DNA of 64,000 bases from Novosphingobium sp. SG751A (GTDB taxonomy: Bacteria; Pseudomonadota; Alphaproteobacteria; Sphingomonadales; Sphingomonadaceae), in NCBI RefSeq assembly GCF_013149295.1, contig NZ_JABGCB010000011.1, positions 62,001-126,000 of the forward strand. Direction: 5' to 3'. The position numbers and the translations under genes are program-made. Below the pieces are notes generated by a model. It was given only the letters and a program-made list of their open reading frames with translations, did no database searches and had not been told where the DNA came from. Each line of letters opens with the position of its first letter. Position 1 is the first letter of the stretch. Positions 36,043-45,507 of the stretch are shown piece after piece.

Positions 36043-36474
36043 ATGAACGAACCGCATCTGGCCCGCATCCTGCCCCATGCCGCCCCGCTCGACGGCCCGC
36101 CGCGCGCGCTTCTGGTGGCGCTGCGCCGCATGGCGATTCACGGATTGTATGATGCCAGCGCGTCGCTGTTGATGTTCGAACATTTCGGGCTGCATTTTCG
36201 CAAACCGCTGGTGCTGATGCGCGCGCTGTTGATGGAAGTGTCGCAGACTACGCGCAAGCCGATCCAGATCGCGCCCTGCTGCGCCTCGCGTATGACGCCG
36301 GCGGAAAATGCACTGCTGCGCGCGATGACCTGCGCCGATCATGATCCGGCGCAGGCAGGGCAACATTTGCAGGATTTGACGCAGGCCCCCGCCATCGAGG
36401 GCCTGCTGGCCACCACGCGCGTGCTGGCCAGCGCCCTTCGCGATTCCGGGCGGGAACTCAGGGTCGAGGCTTAA
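36043..36474 (+). CDS. Small conserved-looking protein of unknown function
   Basis: A 143-residue protein with a clean ATG and no signal peptide. It has a mixed alpha-helical composition and a Cys-containing segment IAPCCASRMTPAENALLRAM. It resembles a small uncharacterised sphingomonad family that I cannot name with confidence (possibly DUF6628). Its stop overlaps the end of metZ by 4 bp on the opposite strand. Function cannot be inferred. Confidence 0.75.
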   Translation: MNEPHLARILPHAAPLDGPPRALLVALRRMAIHGLYDASASLLMFEHFGLHFRKPLVLMRALLMEVSQTTRKPIQIAPCCASRMTPAENALLRAMTCADHDPAQAGQHLQDLTQAPAIEGLLATTRVLASALRDSGRELRVEA

Positions 36475-37679
36475 AGGCCAATCGCCTTAAGCGCCCCGTC
36501 GAGGTCTTCCTTGAGGTCTTCCAGATCCTCAAGGCCGACGCTGATCCGGACCATGCCCTCGGTCACCCCCATCGCCTGACGAGTTTCGGGCGAGATCGAG
36601 GAATGGGTGGTGCTGGCCGGATGCGTCATCAGCGATTTGGTATCGCCGATATTGTTCGAAATATCGATCAGTTGCAGCGCGTTAAGCAGCTTCATCGCCG
36701 CCTCGCGCCCGCCATCGACCTCAAAGGAGAAGATCGAACCGGCGCCATACATCTGCTTCTTCACCAGATCATGCTGCGGGTGGCTTTCCAGCCCCGGATG
36801 CAGCACGCGCGGCAAACGCGCCTCCAGCCAGCGGCCCAGTTCGAGCGCCGCATCGCTCTGCGCCCGCGCGCGCAGTTCGAGCGTTTCCAGACCTTTCAGC
36901 ACCACCCAGGCGTTGAAGGGCGACAGCACATTGCCGGTGTTGCGCGTATAGGGGTGCAGGATCGTGTTGATGAAATTGGCATCGCCCGCCACCGCGCCCG
37001 CCAGCGTTCGACCCGAACCGTCCATCAGCTTGGTCGCGGCATAGGCCACCACATCGGCGCCATGATCCAAAGGCCGCTGCAAGGCTACGCTCGCAAAGGC
37101 ATTGTCCACCACCACGCGAATGCCGCGTTCCTTGGCGATCTTTGACACGCCCGCAATATCGACCAGATCCATCGTCGGATTGGCCGGGGTTTCAAAGAAG
37201 AACAGCTTGGTGTTGTCGCGGATCGCATCCTGCCACTGGTTCAGGTCGCGCCCGTCGATGGCCGTCACCTCGATCCCGAAGCGCGGCAACAGATTGTCCG
37301 TCACCCAGCGCGTCGGGCCAAAGGCGGCCTTGGCGATCACCATATGGTCGCCCGCCGAAAGCTGGCACAGCAGAACGCTCGACATCGCGCCCATGCCGCT
37401 GGCCTGACACCGGCACGCCTCGGCCCCTTCCATCAGGGCGATGCGTTCCTCCAGCATCTGCACGCTGGGGTTGGCGGTGCGCGAATAGGTCATGCCCGGG
37501 ATCTTGCCCGCGAAACGGTCGGCCACCGTTTCGGCCGTGTCATAGGCATAGCCCGAGGTCATATAGATGGCCTCGGAGGTTTCGCCCTGTTCGCTGCGCC
37601 ATGTGCCGCCGCGCACGGCCTGCGTCGCGCTGCGCCAGTTGCGGGTGATCTTGCGATCCTGTCCAGTGTCCCTTTTCAT
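36471..37679 (-). CDS. metZ: O-succinylhomoserine sulfhydrylase
   Basis: A PLP enzyme that makes homocysteine from O-succinylhomoserine and sulfide, for methionine synthesis. The 402-residue protein starts at the ATG at 37679; the frame to 37799 is not supported. Cys/Met-metabolism family marks are MTSGYAYDTAE, the cofactor region ASGMGAMSSVLL, the ETPANPTMDLVDI segment and the PLP Lys217 in YAATKLMDGSGR. GDTKSLMTHPASTTHSS closes the active site. MetZ is chosen over cystathionine enzymes by its sequence pattern; a side role in other thiol reactions cannot be excluded. Confidence 0.9.
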   Translation of the reverse strand: MKRDTGQDRKITRNWRSATQAVRGGTWRSEQGETSEAIYMTSGYAYDTAETVADRFAGKIPGMTYSRTANPSVQMLEERIALMEGAEACRCQASGMGAMSSVLLCQLSAGDHMVIAKAAFGPTRWVTDNLLPRFGIEVTAIDGRDLNQWQDAIRDNTKLFFFETPANPTMDLVDIAGVSKIAKERGIRVVVDNAFASVALQRPLDHGADVVAYAATKLMDGSGRTLAGAVAGDANFINTILHPYTRNTGNVLSPFNAWVVLKGLETLELRARAQSDAALELGRWLEARLPRVLHPGLESHPQHDLVKKQMYGAGSIFSFEVDGGREAAMKLLNALQLIDISNNIGDTKSLMTHPASTTHSSISPETRQAMGVTEGMVRISVGLEDLEDLKEDLDGALKAIGL

Positions 37680-37771
37680 GGCGTTTGCTCTATAACCGGC
37701 ACGGCGCAAGAGCAAGGGCATCCGGCGCAAGCGCTGTTGCGCATATCTCGGACGGGATCTAGCCTGTTCAA

Positions 37772-39034
37772 ATGTTTGCAAAGCAACAGTCCGATCCATG
37801 GGCCTTCCAGATCCTTGTCACGCTGCTGTTTGCCGGGCTGGTTTTTCTGCGCCTGACCATCCCCTCGCATCTCTATTTTGACGAAATCCATTATGTGCCC
37901 GCCGCCCGCGCGATGATCGCCGGCCATCCGGCCAACCCCGAACACCCGATGCTGGCCAAGGCGATGATTGCCGGGTCGATCCGCATCTTCGGCGATAATC
38001 CGCTGGGCTGGCGGATGCCCTCGGCGCTGATGGGGGTGATCGGCCTGTGGGCCTTTGGCCGGGCCTTGTGGTACGCCAGCGGGCGGGCGATGGCCTCGGT
38101 GGCAGGCATGGTGCTGCTGGCCACGGATTTTGCCTGGTATGTGCAAAGCCGGATCGCGATGCTCGACATGGTGATGGCGGGGCTGGCGATGGTGGCGCTC
38201 TGGCTGATCGCAGGGGCGATAAGGCGAACGGATGGGGCGCGCTGGCGGATAGTGGGCGCGGGGCTCGTGCTGGGCCTGTCGCTGGGCGCAAAATGGAGCG
38301 TGCTGCCGGTCTGGGCGGTGGTCGTGGCTCTGGTGCTGGGCGCGCGGCTGTGGACCTTTGCCACCGGGGGGCGGCCGATCCTGCCCGCACTATCGATGGT
38401 CGAGCTGGGGCTTTGCCTGATCGTCCTGCCGCTGGGAGCCTATTGGCTGACCTATCTGCCCGGCTTTTTCACCGCGCGTGATGCGGTGCCCACGCTTGAT
38501 CCGCTAGGCTGGCATCGCCACATGATCGACCTGCAAAGCAGCGTGACCAAGCACCATCCCTATCAAAGCGTATGGAGCCAGTGGATCATCAACTGGCGCG
38601 CGATCTGGTATCTCTATGAAGTCACCGATGGGGCGCAGCGCGGGGTGATGCTGATCGGCAATCCCTTTACGATGATCGCGGGGTTGATCGCGCTGATCTG
38701 GGCGGGCTGGAGCGGGATGCGGCGCGGGGCATGGCTGCCGCTGGTGCTTGTTGCGCTCTATTGTGCATCGCTGGGTCTGTGGATCGTGGGCAACAAGCCG
38801 GTGCAGTTCTATTATCACTATCTGCTGCCCGGTACATTTCTGATGGGCGCGCTTGGGCTGATGGTGGATGAATTATGGGCCTCGCGGGGACAGCGCCGGC
38901 GGCACGAGGCCTTTGGTGTTCTCGTGCTGTCGCTGGGTGTCTTCGCCTGGTTCTTCCCCATCCTCTCGGCCGCAGCGCTGACCAAGGGCGTGGCCAGTTT
39001 CGAGGACTGGATGTGGCTGGCCAGTTGGCGGTGA
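37772..39034 (+). CDS. Dolichyl-phosphate-mannose--protein mannosyltransferase-like (PMT) membrane protein
   Basis: A 420-residue multi-pass membrane protein of the GT39 PMT family. After the first helix the conserved Asp37-Glu38 pair stands in YFDEIHYVPAAR, followed by NPEHPMLAKAMIAG, the classical PMT motif around residues 52-66. About ten helices follow, and the C-terminal LYCASLGLWIVGNKPVQFYYHYLLPGT is also typical. Such enzymes move mannose from a polyprenyl-phosphate to Ser/Thr of exported proteins. It converges with a polyprenyl-phosphate mannose synthase-like gene, 22 bp apart. Confidence 0.9.
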   Translation: MFAKQQSDPWAFQILVTLLFAGLVFLRLTIPSHLYFDEIHYVPAARAMIAGHPANPEHPMLAKAMIAGSIRIFGDNPLGWRMPSALMGVIGLWAFGRALWYASGRAMASVAGMVLLATDFAWYVQSRIAMLDMVMAGLAMVALWLIAGAIRRTDGARWRIVGAGLVLGLSLGAKWSVLPVWAVVVALVLGARLWTFATGGRPILPALSMVELGLCLIVLPLGAYWLTYLPGFFTARDAVPTLDPLGWHRHMIDLQSSVTKHHPYQSVWSQWIINWRAIWYLYEVTDGAQRGVMLIGNPFTMIAGLIALIWAGWSGMRRGAWLPLVLVALYCASLGLWIVGNKPVQFYYHYLLPGTFLMGALGLMVDELWASRGQRRRHEAFGVLVLSLGVFAWFFPILSAAALTKGVASFEDWMWLASWR

Positions 39035-39056
39035 TGGCACCAACTGGCCCGGCCTA

Positions 39057-40199
39057 TCAATTGCCGTATTTGCCCCAGACGAACTTGCTCGACAGCGCAA
39101 AGTTCCAAACAGAGGCCAGCACGATGCCCACCAGCACCGCGATCACATCGTGGATATGCATCCGCTTGAGCGCCGCTGTCGCGCCGATGTTGGTCAGCAG
39201 GCCCAGCGAACAGGTCAGCGCGAATTGCGCCCAGCCCTTGCACAATGGCCAGACCCCGCGCAAACGCTTGTCGGCATAGGTCAGTTCGTTGTTCAGCACG
39301 AAGTTGAACGTCATCGCGATCAACGCGGCAATGGTGTTGGCGATGTTGAAGGTCGTCTCGTCGCTCGACCAATGGCCATAGACGAAACGCTCGCCCAGAA
39401 ACACGCTGAGCACCAGCCAGAGCATCGCGAACTGCACCGCCACACCCAGCGCCCCCACCGTGCCGAACAGCGCGAAACGGGTGGGAATGATGCGGCCGAG
39501 CCACTTGTCGTAAAGACCGATCAGGAATTCAAACACAACCGTCCGATCCAGCTTGCTTTCGCCATCCGCACGGGCGGCAAAGTCGAGGGGAAATTCCTTG
39601 ACCCGCATCGGCGCGTCAACTGTGGCAAGAATGTCGAGCAGGATCTTGAAACCCACGCCCGAAAGGCGATGCGCATCGCAACGCAGCGTGGCCGTGGGCA
39701 GCATGAAATAGCCGCTCATCGGATCGGACAGGTCAACGCCCGTCACCTTGCGCGCGATGGAATTGGCAAAGCCGCTGGCCTTGACGCGATCGGGGCGCCC
39801 CCATGCCTCGGTGCTGGCGCCTTCGGCAAAGCGGCTGGCATAGGCCAGATCATATTCGCCTGATTCAATCGCCGCCAGCATGCCGGGCAGCAATTTGGGA
39901 TCGTGCTGATGATCGGCATCCATCACCGCGACAACGGGCGCGGCGGTGGCGCACATGCCCTCAATGGCGGCGCTGGCCAGACCGCGCCGCCCGATGCGCT
40001 GGATGCAGCGGATGCGGGGGTCTTCCAAAGCGATGGCGCGCGCTTCGTCGGCGGTGCCGTCGCGGCTGTTGTCATCGACGAAGATCGCCTCCCACGCGAT
40101 GCCCGCCAAGGCGGCATCGAGCCGCGCCACGAGCGGGCGCAGATTGCCCCTCTCGTTCAGCGTGGGCATGACAATGGCAAGTTGCAGAGTCTGAACCAT
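39057..40199 (-). CDS. Polyprenyl-phosphate mannosyltransferase (DPM1-like) fused to GtrA domain
   Basis: A 380-residue fusion. Residues 1-235 form a GT2 enzyme with MPTLNERGNL, VDDNSRDGTAD and the DAD metal site at 94-96 (VMDADHQHD), followed by DPMSGYFM and FPLDFAARADGESKL as in dolichyl-phosphate mannose synthases. Residues 245-378 form a GtrA-type module with four helices, ending FKF-like (SSKFVWGKYGN). The enzyme would load mannose (or another hexose) onto undecaprenyl phosphate, and the membrane part may help transfer or flipping. It converges with the PMT gene. Confidence 0.92.
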   Translation of the reverse strand: MVQTLQLAIVMPTLNERGNLRPLVARLDAALAGIAWEAIFVDDNSRDGTADEARAIALEDPRIRCIQRIGRRGLASAAIEGMCATAAPVVAVMDADHQHDPKLLPGMLAAIESGEYDLAYASRFAEGASTEAWGRPDRVKASGFANSIARKVTGVDLSDPMSGYFMLPTATLRCDAHRLSGVGFKILLDILATVDAPMRVKEFPLDFAARADGESKLDRTVVFEFLIGLYDKWLGRIIPTRFALFGTVGALGVAVQFAMLWLVLSVFLGERFVYGHWSSDETTFNIANTIAALIAMTFNFVLNNELTYADKRLRGVWPLCKGWAQFALTCSLGLLTNIGATAALKRMHIHDVIAVLVGIVLASVWNFALSSKFVWGKYGN

Positions 40200-40348
40200 A
40201 ATTCCTGATGCTTAAAAAGCCGGACGATGGGAAAGAGCCCCACTCTCATCCCACCTCGGCATGTTGCCGGGTTTATCGCCCCCCGGAAAACGCGCGGTTC
40301 TTGCGCCCCAACCTTGTTCAAATCATGGCAGGGGCGCAAAACCTTGCA

Positions 40349-41407
40349 TCAAAGGCGTTCAAGCACCGCATCGCCAATCGCGCTGGTTCCGGCATCGCCG
40401 CCCAGATCGCCACCGCGAATGCCGTCGGCCAGCGTCTTGGCCACCGCCGCCTCGATCCGCGCGGCCTGCGCCTCAAGGCCCAGCGAATGGCGCAGCAGCA
40501 TCGCGGCCGAGAGGATCGTAGCCATCGGATTGGCCTTGTTCTGGCCCGCGATGTCGGGGGCGCTGCCGTGGATCGGCTCATACAGGCCCACGGTGCCATA
40601 TTCGGTCTGGCGCGTGCCCAGCGAGGCGCTGGCCAGCAGACCGATCGAGCCCACGCACATGCTGGCCTGATCCGAGAGGATATCGCCGAAAAGATTGCCG
40701 GTGACGATCACGTCGAACTGGCCGGGCGACTTGACGAGCTGCATCGCGGCATTGTCGACATACATATGGCTCAGCTCGACATCGGGATATTCGGCCGAAA
40801 CCTCGATCACCACATCGCGCCACAGCTGGCTGGTTTCCAGCACATTGGCCTTGTCCACGCTGCACAGCTTGCCCTTGCGGCCCTGCGCGGCCTTGAAACC
40901 GGCGTGCGCAATGCGGCGCACTTCGTCCTCGGCATAGGACATCATGTCCCAGCCCTGACGGCGGCCATCCTCAAGAGTGCGCATACCCTTTTCACCGAAA
41001 TAGACGTCACCGTTCAGCTCGCGCACGATCAGCAGATCGATCTGGCTGGCAACTTCGGGACGCAGCGCCGAAAAGCCTTCGAGGCCGGGGAAGAGCGTGG
41101 CCGGACGCAGGTTGGCGAACAGGCTGAGTTCCTTGCGCAGGCCCAGAATGGCCTGTTCCGGGCGCAGCGCGCGCTCCAGATGGTCGCAGGAAAAATCGCC
41201 CACCGCGCCAAACAGGATGCCGTCCACAGAACGCGCGATGTCCTTGGTCGCCTCGGGCAAGGGATGGCCATGCTTGTAATAAGCCGCGCCGCCCACATCG
41301 CCTTCAACCATTTCAAGCCCGGCAATCGCCAGCTTGTCCAGCACGCGAACGGCCTGTGCCGTCACTTCGGGGCCGATGCCGTCACCGGCGAAAACCGCAA
41401 TCTTCAT
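40349..41407 (-). CDS. leuB: 3-isopropylmalate dehydrogenase
   Basis: The third enzyme of leucine synthesis, converting 3-isopropylmalate to the 2-keto acid with NAD (EC 1.1.1.85). It is 352 residues, standard length. Family marks are [19 protein letters not shown], the substrate loop [14 protein letters not shown] and [10 protein letters not shown], the [13 protein letters not shown] metal site, and [24 protein letters not shown] near the C-terminus. The start is preceded by AGAGG. It sits 16 bp after recO on the same strand; other leu genes are not in the window. Confidence 0.96.
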   Translation of the reverse strand: MKIAVFAGDGIGPEVTAQAVRVLDKLAIAGLEMVEGDVGGAAYYKHGHPLPEATKDIARSVDGILFGAVGDFSCDHLERALRPEQAILGLRKELSLFANLRPATLFPGLEGFSALRPEVASQIDLLIVRELNGDVYFGEKGMRTLEDGRRQGWDMMSYAEDEVRRIAHAGFKAAQGRKGKLCSVDKANVLETSQLWRDVVIEVSAEYPDVELSHMYVDNAAMQLVKSPGQFDVIVTGNLFGDILSDQASMCVGSIGLLASASLGTRQTEYGTVGLYEPIHGSAPDIAGQNKANPMATILSAAMLLRHSLGLEAQAARIEAAVAKTLADGIRGGDLGGDAGTSAIGDAVLERL

Positions 41408-41423
41408 GGGTCAAACCTCTTGT

Positions 41424-42050
41424 TCAAGCCGCCATACGCCCCAGACGCTGGCGCAGGATTTCGCGCGCTCCCATAACATCGCCGCGCCGATCGGCAAGCA
41501 GATAGCGCGAAAGTGCAAGCCCCAGCGCATCGAAACGGGCCAGAACCGCCTCCCACGCCCCGCCATCGAGCATACGCTGCCCATCAGCCCCCGCGCCGAA
41601 ACGCTCGCCATAGCCCATCTCGCGCAGCAGCAGCGCCTCATAGGCCAGCAAGGCCGGCGCCCAGCCCCGCGCCGATGGCGCATGACACACCGCATCAAGC
41701 AGCGCGCCCAGCGCATCATACAGCGCCGGATAGGCCTGCCGCTCGGGCAAAGAACAGGCAGAGAGCGCCGTGACCCAGCCGATCGCCGCAGCGGGCAAGG
41801 GCTCAGCCAGAAAGGGCGCGCGGCTGATGGCCAGTTCAACCTTGGCCGCGGGCATCTGGCTGGGGATGCGCGCGCGCAGATCCACCGCCAGCCCATTGCC
41901 CGGAATCAGCACAGGCCGCAATTCGCGCCCCCGCCCCCCCGCGACATAGGCCGCCACCATGCCATGATCGGCGGTCATCAGGCGCGCGATCACCCCTACC
42001 TCGCCATGCGGGCGGGCCGAACACAGGATGGCGGGGGCGCGAATATGCAT
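41424..42050 (-). CDS. recO: DNA repair protein RecO
   Basis: A 208-residue RecO, which helps RecR load RecA at single-strand gaps. The N-terminal OB fold (residues 1-80) includes SARPHGEVGVIARLMTADHGMVAAYVAGGRG; the C-terminal helical domain contains YPALYDALGALLDAV and ALLAYEALLLREMGYG. The zinc-finger Cys residues of some RecO proteins are lacking, as in other alphaproteobacteria. It is transcribed with leuB, probably by chance of location. Confidence 0.93.
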   Translation of the reverse strand: MHIRAPAILCSARPHGEVGVIARLMTADHGMVAAYVAGGRGRELRPVLIPGNGLAVDLRARIPSQMPAAKVELAISRAPFLAEPLPAAAIGWVTALSACSLPERQAYPALYDALGALLDAVCHAPSARGWAPALLAYEALLLREMGYGERFGAGADGQRMLDGGAWEAVLARFDALGLALSRYLLADRRGDVMGAREILRQRLGRMAA

Positions 42051-42168
42051 CAGCTCGGGCTAGAGCAAATCAGCCCGGGATGCAAAAAACGCCCCCGTTC
42101 ATCTGCGCGCAAGCTTTGCGCAGGCAGGTCAGCTATGGGGAGGGCTTCGCATTGGTCCGGGATGTAAT

Positions 42169-43008
42169 ATGCGCAACAGATTGACAGTTTTGACAGCCTT
42201 GCTGCTGGCCGCGCCCCTCATGGCAGCGGCGCTGACGACACAGCCCGCCATGGCCCAGATGGGCGGCATGGGGGGAATGGGCGGCGGCGGAATGGGCGGT
42301 ATGGGAGGCGGTGGCGGCATGGGTGGCCGTCATGGCGGCGGCGACATGGGCGGCCCGCCCGACGGTGGCGCCCCGCGCGGCGGCGCGCCACGGGACATGA
42401 AGCCCATCCCGCTGAAAAAATACGAAGCAGCGGTCGAATCCATGTTCCGCGCGGCGGACGCCAACAAGGACGGCATGGTCACGCTGGCCGAATTTGAAAG
42501 CGTGATTACCGCGCGGCGCAATACGCTGATTCACAAGCGCTTTGTCGATGTGGACGCCAACCATGACGGGCGCATCGACGAGGGCGAATTCATCGCCTGG
42601 GAAAGCCGCAAGAGCAGCGCGGAAATGGCCGAGGATGGCGGCGAATTTGCCGAAATCGTGCCTGACGCGATCTTCCCCGATCTGGGCGAAGGCGAACGCG
42701 ACATGGCGCTGCGTCTGGCGGTCGAACCGCTGGGCCCGGTGGCGATCGCCAAGGCCAATGTCGATTATGACGCCGGGATCAGCCTGGCCGAATTGCAGGC
42801 CTATGAACGCGCCCGTTTTGACAAGGCCGACACCAACAAGGACCTGTTCCTGAGCCGCGAGGAGATCGAGGCGATGCGCGGCGGACGCGGCATGATGCCG
42901 CCGATGGGCGGCGGACGCGGACGCGGCGGCGCAGGCGGCGGTATGGGGGGCAGCATGGGCGATGGCCCGCCTCCCGGCATGCCCCCGATGGGCGGCGGCG
43001 ACAATTAA
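42169..43008 (+). CDS. Exported EF-hand protein with Gly/Met-rich tracts
   Basis: A 279-residue protein. The signal peptide (residues 1-29) ends QPAMAQ. Residues 30-75 are a Gly/Met-rich tract (GGMGGMGGGG type), and another such tract with Pro ends the protein. Between them lie EF-hand loops: DANKDGMVTLAE, DANHDGRIDEGE, a degenerate DYDAGISLAE, and DTNKDLFLSREE. It probably binds Ca2+ in the periplasm. Gly/Met tracts could mediate contacts or bind metal; that is conjecture. A hairpin separates it from the convergent DUF418 gene. Confidence 0.85.
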   Translation: MRNRLTVLTALLLAAPLMAAALTTQPAMAQMGGMGGMGGGGMGGMGGGGGMGGRHGGGDMGGPPDGGAPRGGAPRDMKPIPLKKYEAAVESMFRAADANKDGMVTLAEFESVITARRNTLIHKRFVDVDANHDGRIDEGEFIAWESRKSSAEMAEDGGEFAEIVPDAIFPDLGEGERDMALRLAVEPLGPVAIAKANVDYDAGISLAELQAYERARFDKADTNKDLFLSREEIEAMRGGRGMMPPMGGGRGRGGAGGGMGGSMGDGPPPGMPPMGGGDN

Positions 43009-43015
43009 GCATCAC

Positions 43016-43044
43016 GGCGTCGGGAGCATCACACTCCCGGCGTC
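43016..43044. terminator. Hairpin between EF-hand and DUF418 genes
   Basis: An 11-bp stem with two G-T pairs (GGCGTCGGGAG with CTCCCGGCGTC) and a 7-nt loop that contains the DUF418 stop. Short T-run to the right. A likely two-way transcript end for convergent genes. Confidence 0.55.
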
Positions 43045-44294
43045 ACTCTTTTGAAAGGCAGGGCGCGGCGCTCCACCAGCGAGCGCCACAGCCATTCGAG
43101 CGGCCCCTGCCGGAAATGGGCCAGCCACGGCTTGCTCCAGCCCAGCATGGCGATCCACACAGCCCCCACCACCAGCATCTGCGTCGCATCGCCCATCCGC
43201 CCGAACAGGCCCACGCGATAGAACAGCACCGAAAGCGCCACGCTGGTCAGGATATAATTGGAAAAGGCCATCCGCCCCGCCGCGACAAGACGCGCGCCCA
43301 GCCCGCTGCGCAGCAAACAGGGCGCAGCCAGCAGCATCAGCGCATAATAGGCCAGCGCCAGCAGCAGATGCTGCGGAGCGGCCCAATCAGCCATCAATTC
43401 GCCCATCGCCACCGGGGGAAAATGGCGCGCCCAAGCCCACCACGCCATGCCCAGCGCCATCGGCAGGCCCAGCCCCAGCCCCAGCGCAGCCACGCCCCAC
43501 AACACCCGCCGCGAGACCTGTCCTTGGGCAAAACCGATACGATACAGCACCATGCCGATCAGCATCAGCGGCAAAGTCTCGCCAAAACTGGCAAAGATCA
43601 TGACAAAGGGCCAGCCCGGCGCATGGACCAGCTTGTCATGCGCCATGGCCACAAAGCCCAGATGCGCCTGCGCCACATCGCCGCGCAGCATGGTCATACT
43701 GTCGGCCAAGGCCTCGTTGAGTTTACTCACCTCGCCCGCGCTGGCCATGCCAAGGCGCATATGCTCCTCGGCCATCACCAGCGGCAGGCCGCCCAAGCCC
43801 CCCATCACCGCCCAGAGCAGATAACCGGCCAGAGCGCCGACTACCAAGGCGCGATTGGAAAACACGCAAAGACCCAGCGCAACAAAGCCGCAGGCCGCAT
43901 AAAGGAAAAGAATATCGCCCCACCACAGCAGCACGTAGTGAAGATAACCAAACAGCGCCAGCCAGCCCAGCCGCCGCGCCTGAAGCGCAAGGCCATTGCG
44001 CCCCGCCGCCTCGGCCCGCTCAATAAAGAGCAGCATCGAGGCGCCGAACAGCATGGTGAAGAGCGCCCGCATCTTGCCCTCGAACAGGACAAGGATCGCG
44101 GCAAACACCGCCTCGTCCAGCCGGGCGGCGGGGGCATAGGCAAAACCGGCGCCCTGCGCGATCAGATGCGCGGGCGTCAAAGTGGCCAGACGCGGCCCGG
44201 CAAAGCCCGCCATATTGACCGCCACAATGCCCAGCACCCCAAACCCGCGCACCAGATCGAGCGAAATGATCCGCTCGCGCCCCTCCATCGTCAA
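43029..44294 (-). CDS. DUF418 family integral membrane protein
   Basis: A 421-residue membrane protein with about ten helices. The N-terminal part opens ERIISLDLVRGFGVLGIVAVNM, as in the DUF1624/acyltransferase-like superfamily, and the C-terminal DUF418 module has AGRMAFSNYILTSVALSVLFY and a final WSKPWLAHFRQGPLEWLWRSL. The function of the family is not established; a transport or acyl transfer role is guessed for relatives. The start could be two codons later. It is followed 22 bp upstream on the same strand by a SPOR-domain gene. Confidence 0.85.
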   Translation of the reverse strand: MTMEGRERIISLDLVRGFGVLGIVAVNMAGFAGPRLATLTPAHLIAQGAGFAYAPAARLDEAVFAAILVLFEGKMRALFTMLFGASMLLFIERAEAAGRNGLALQARRLGWLALFGYLHYVLLWWGDILFLYAACGFVALGLCVFSNRALVVGALAGYLLWAVMGGLGGLPLVMAEEHMRLGMASAGEVSKLNEALADSMTMLRGDVAQAHLGFVAMAHDKLVHAPGWPFVMIFASFGETLPLMLIGMVLYRIGFAQGQVSRRVLWGVAALGLGLGLPMALGMAWWAWARHFPPVAMGELMADWAAPQHLLLALAYYALMLLAAPCLLRSGLGARLVAAGRMAFSNYILTSVALSVLFYRVGLFGRMGDATQMLVVGAVWIAMLGWSKPWLAHFRQGPLEWLWRSLVERRALPFKRVTPGV

Positions 44295-44316
44295 AATCGT
44301 CAGTCCTCGAACGCCG

Positions 44317-45507
44317 TCAATCCTTGACCGCCATACAGGACAGACCCGCCCCCGTCAGCTTGCGACAGGCATTTTGCGCGCTTTCTTCGCTATAGCCTGT
44401 GGCCAGCAGGCGTGTGACCTTGCCAACCGGCACATTGGCGCGCGGATGCCCGGCGATTTCGGGCATGGATTTCACCCGCGTCCACAGCGCATCGGCATTG
44501 CCCGCCACGCCAAAGGCGCCAAGCTGCAATTTCCACGGCCCGGTCACCGGGGCGGCATGGAGCGCCGGTTTGGGCGCGGGGGCCGGTTGAGGCGCAGGTG
44601 CAGCCACCGCCATCGGGGCCGGACGCGGCGTGGACGCCATCACACGCGGAGCAGGCGCAGGCGGCAGACCCGTCGGAGTCGCCGGCGTCGGACGCGGCGC
44701 AGGTTCGCGCGGCATGATCGGCGCGGGCGCGGGTTCGCGCATCATCACCATTGGCGCAGGTTCACGCGTGGCGACCGTGGCGGGGCGCATATTACCCGCC
44801 ATTCCCGTGGGCATGGCACGCACCGGCATCGGGCGCACCGGCGCGGACGTGGCCACCACCGGCGGATTGGGCGTGCCCAGATCGAACGCGGCCAATTGAC
44901 GCTGGCGATTCGCTTCGACCTGCGCGGCCAATTCGGTGGCCAGCGAGATCGCGCGCTGGCGGTCCTCTATGGCAACATATTTGTCCATCTCGCCCAGTGC
45001 CGCCTTGGCCTGCGGCAGGCCCGGCGCGCCCGAAGATGGCTGGGCGGCAAGGCTTTCGAGCGCATAGGCGCGCACCCAATCCTTGTTAACCCCATCGGCG
45101 TTGAAATAGGCCAGCCCCAGCAGATATTGCGAGCGCGGATCGCCCCGGTCCGATGCGGCGCGGATATAGGGCAGCGCGGCAGCATGTTGCCCACGCTGAA
45201 ACAGCAGCAGGCCGTAATTGTCGCCCGCCTGCAGGTGGCCTTGCGCCGCCGCCTTGGCATAAAGCATTTCGGCGCGGGTCAGGTCCTGGGGCACGCCGCG
45301 CCCCAATTTATAGGCCTGCGCCATGTTAAACTGGGCATCGGGATCGCCTTTATCGGCCAAGGGTTGCCATTCGCGAATGGCGGCGGGAAAATCGCCGCGC
45401 CCCCACGCATCGGCCCCGGCCTTCACATCGGCCAGCGCGGGCAATGATGCCGCCGCGCCCAGCAAGCCTGCAACGACCAAACCCTTGCGCATCAAAGAGA
45501 AACCCAT
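44317..45507 (-). CDS. Sel1-repeat and SPOR-domain protein
   Basis: A 396-residue exported protein. The ATG at 45507 follows AGGGGATC and gives a signal peptide ending SLPALAD. Residues 30-130 carry Sel1-like repeats (AQFNMAQAYKLGRGVPQD, SQYLLGLAYFNADGVNKD). A long Pro/Ala linker with repeated REPAP units (about 200-310) precedes the C-terminal SPOR domain (about 320-396, WKLQLGAFGVAGNADALW). SPOR domains bind septal peptidoglycan, so it may act at division sites. A second SPOR gene diverges from it. Confidence 0.87.
   Translation of the reverse strand: MGFSLMRKGLVVAGLLGAAASLPALADVKAGADAWGRGDFPAAIREWQPLADKGDPDAQFNMAQAYKLGRGVPQDLTRAEMLYAKAAAQGHLQAGDNYGLLLFQRGQHAAALPYIRAASDRGDPRSQYLLGLAYFNADGVNKDWVRAYALESLAAQPSSGAPGLPQAKAALGEMDKYVAIEDRQRAISLATELAAQVEANRQRQLAAFDLGTPNPPVVATSAPVRPMPVRAMPTGMAGNMRPATVATREPAPMVMMREPAPAPIMPREPAPRPTPATPTGLPPAPAPRVMASTPRPAPMAVAAPAPQPAPAPKPALHAAPVTGPWKLQLGAFGVAGNADALWTRVKSMPEIAGHPRANVPVGKVTRLLATGYSEESAQNACRKLTGAGLSCMAVKD

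Noticed and set aside
37680-37771. Possible SAM-II riboswitch before metZ
   Set aside because: metZ is a common SAM-II target in alphaproteobacteria, but the conserved GCTAAA...GGG core and pseudoknot arms could not be found in the 92 bp upstream.
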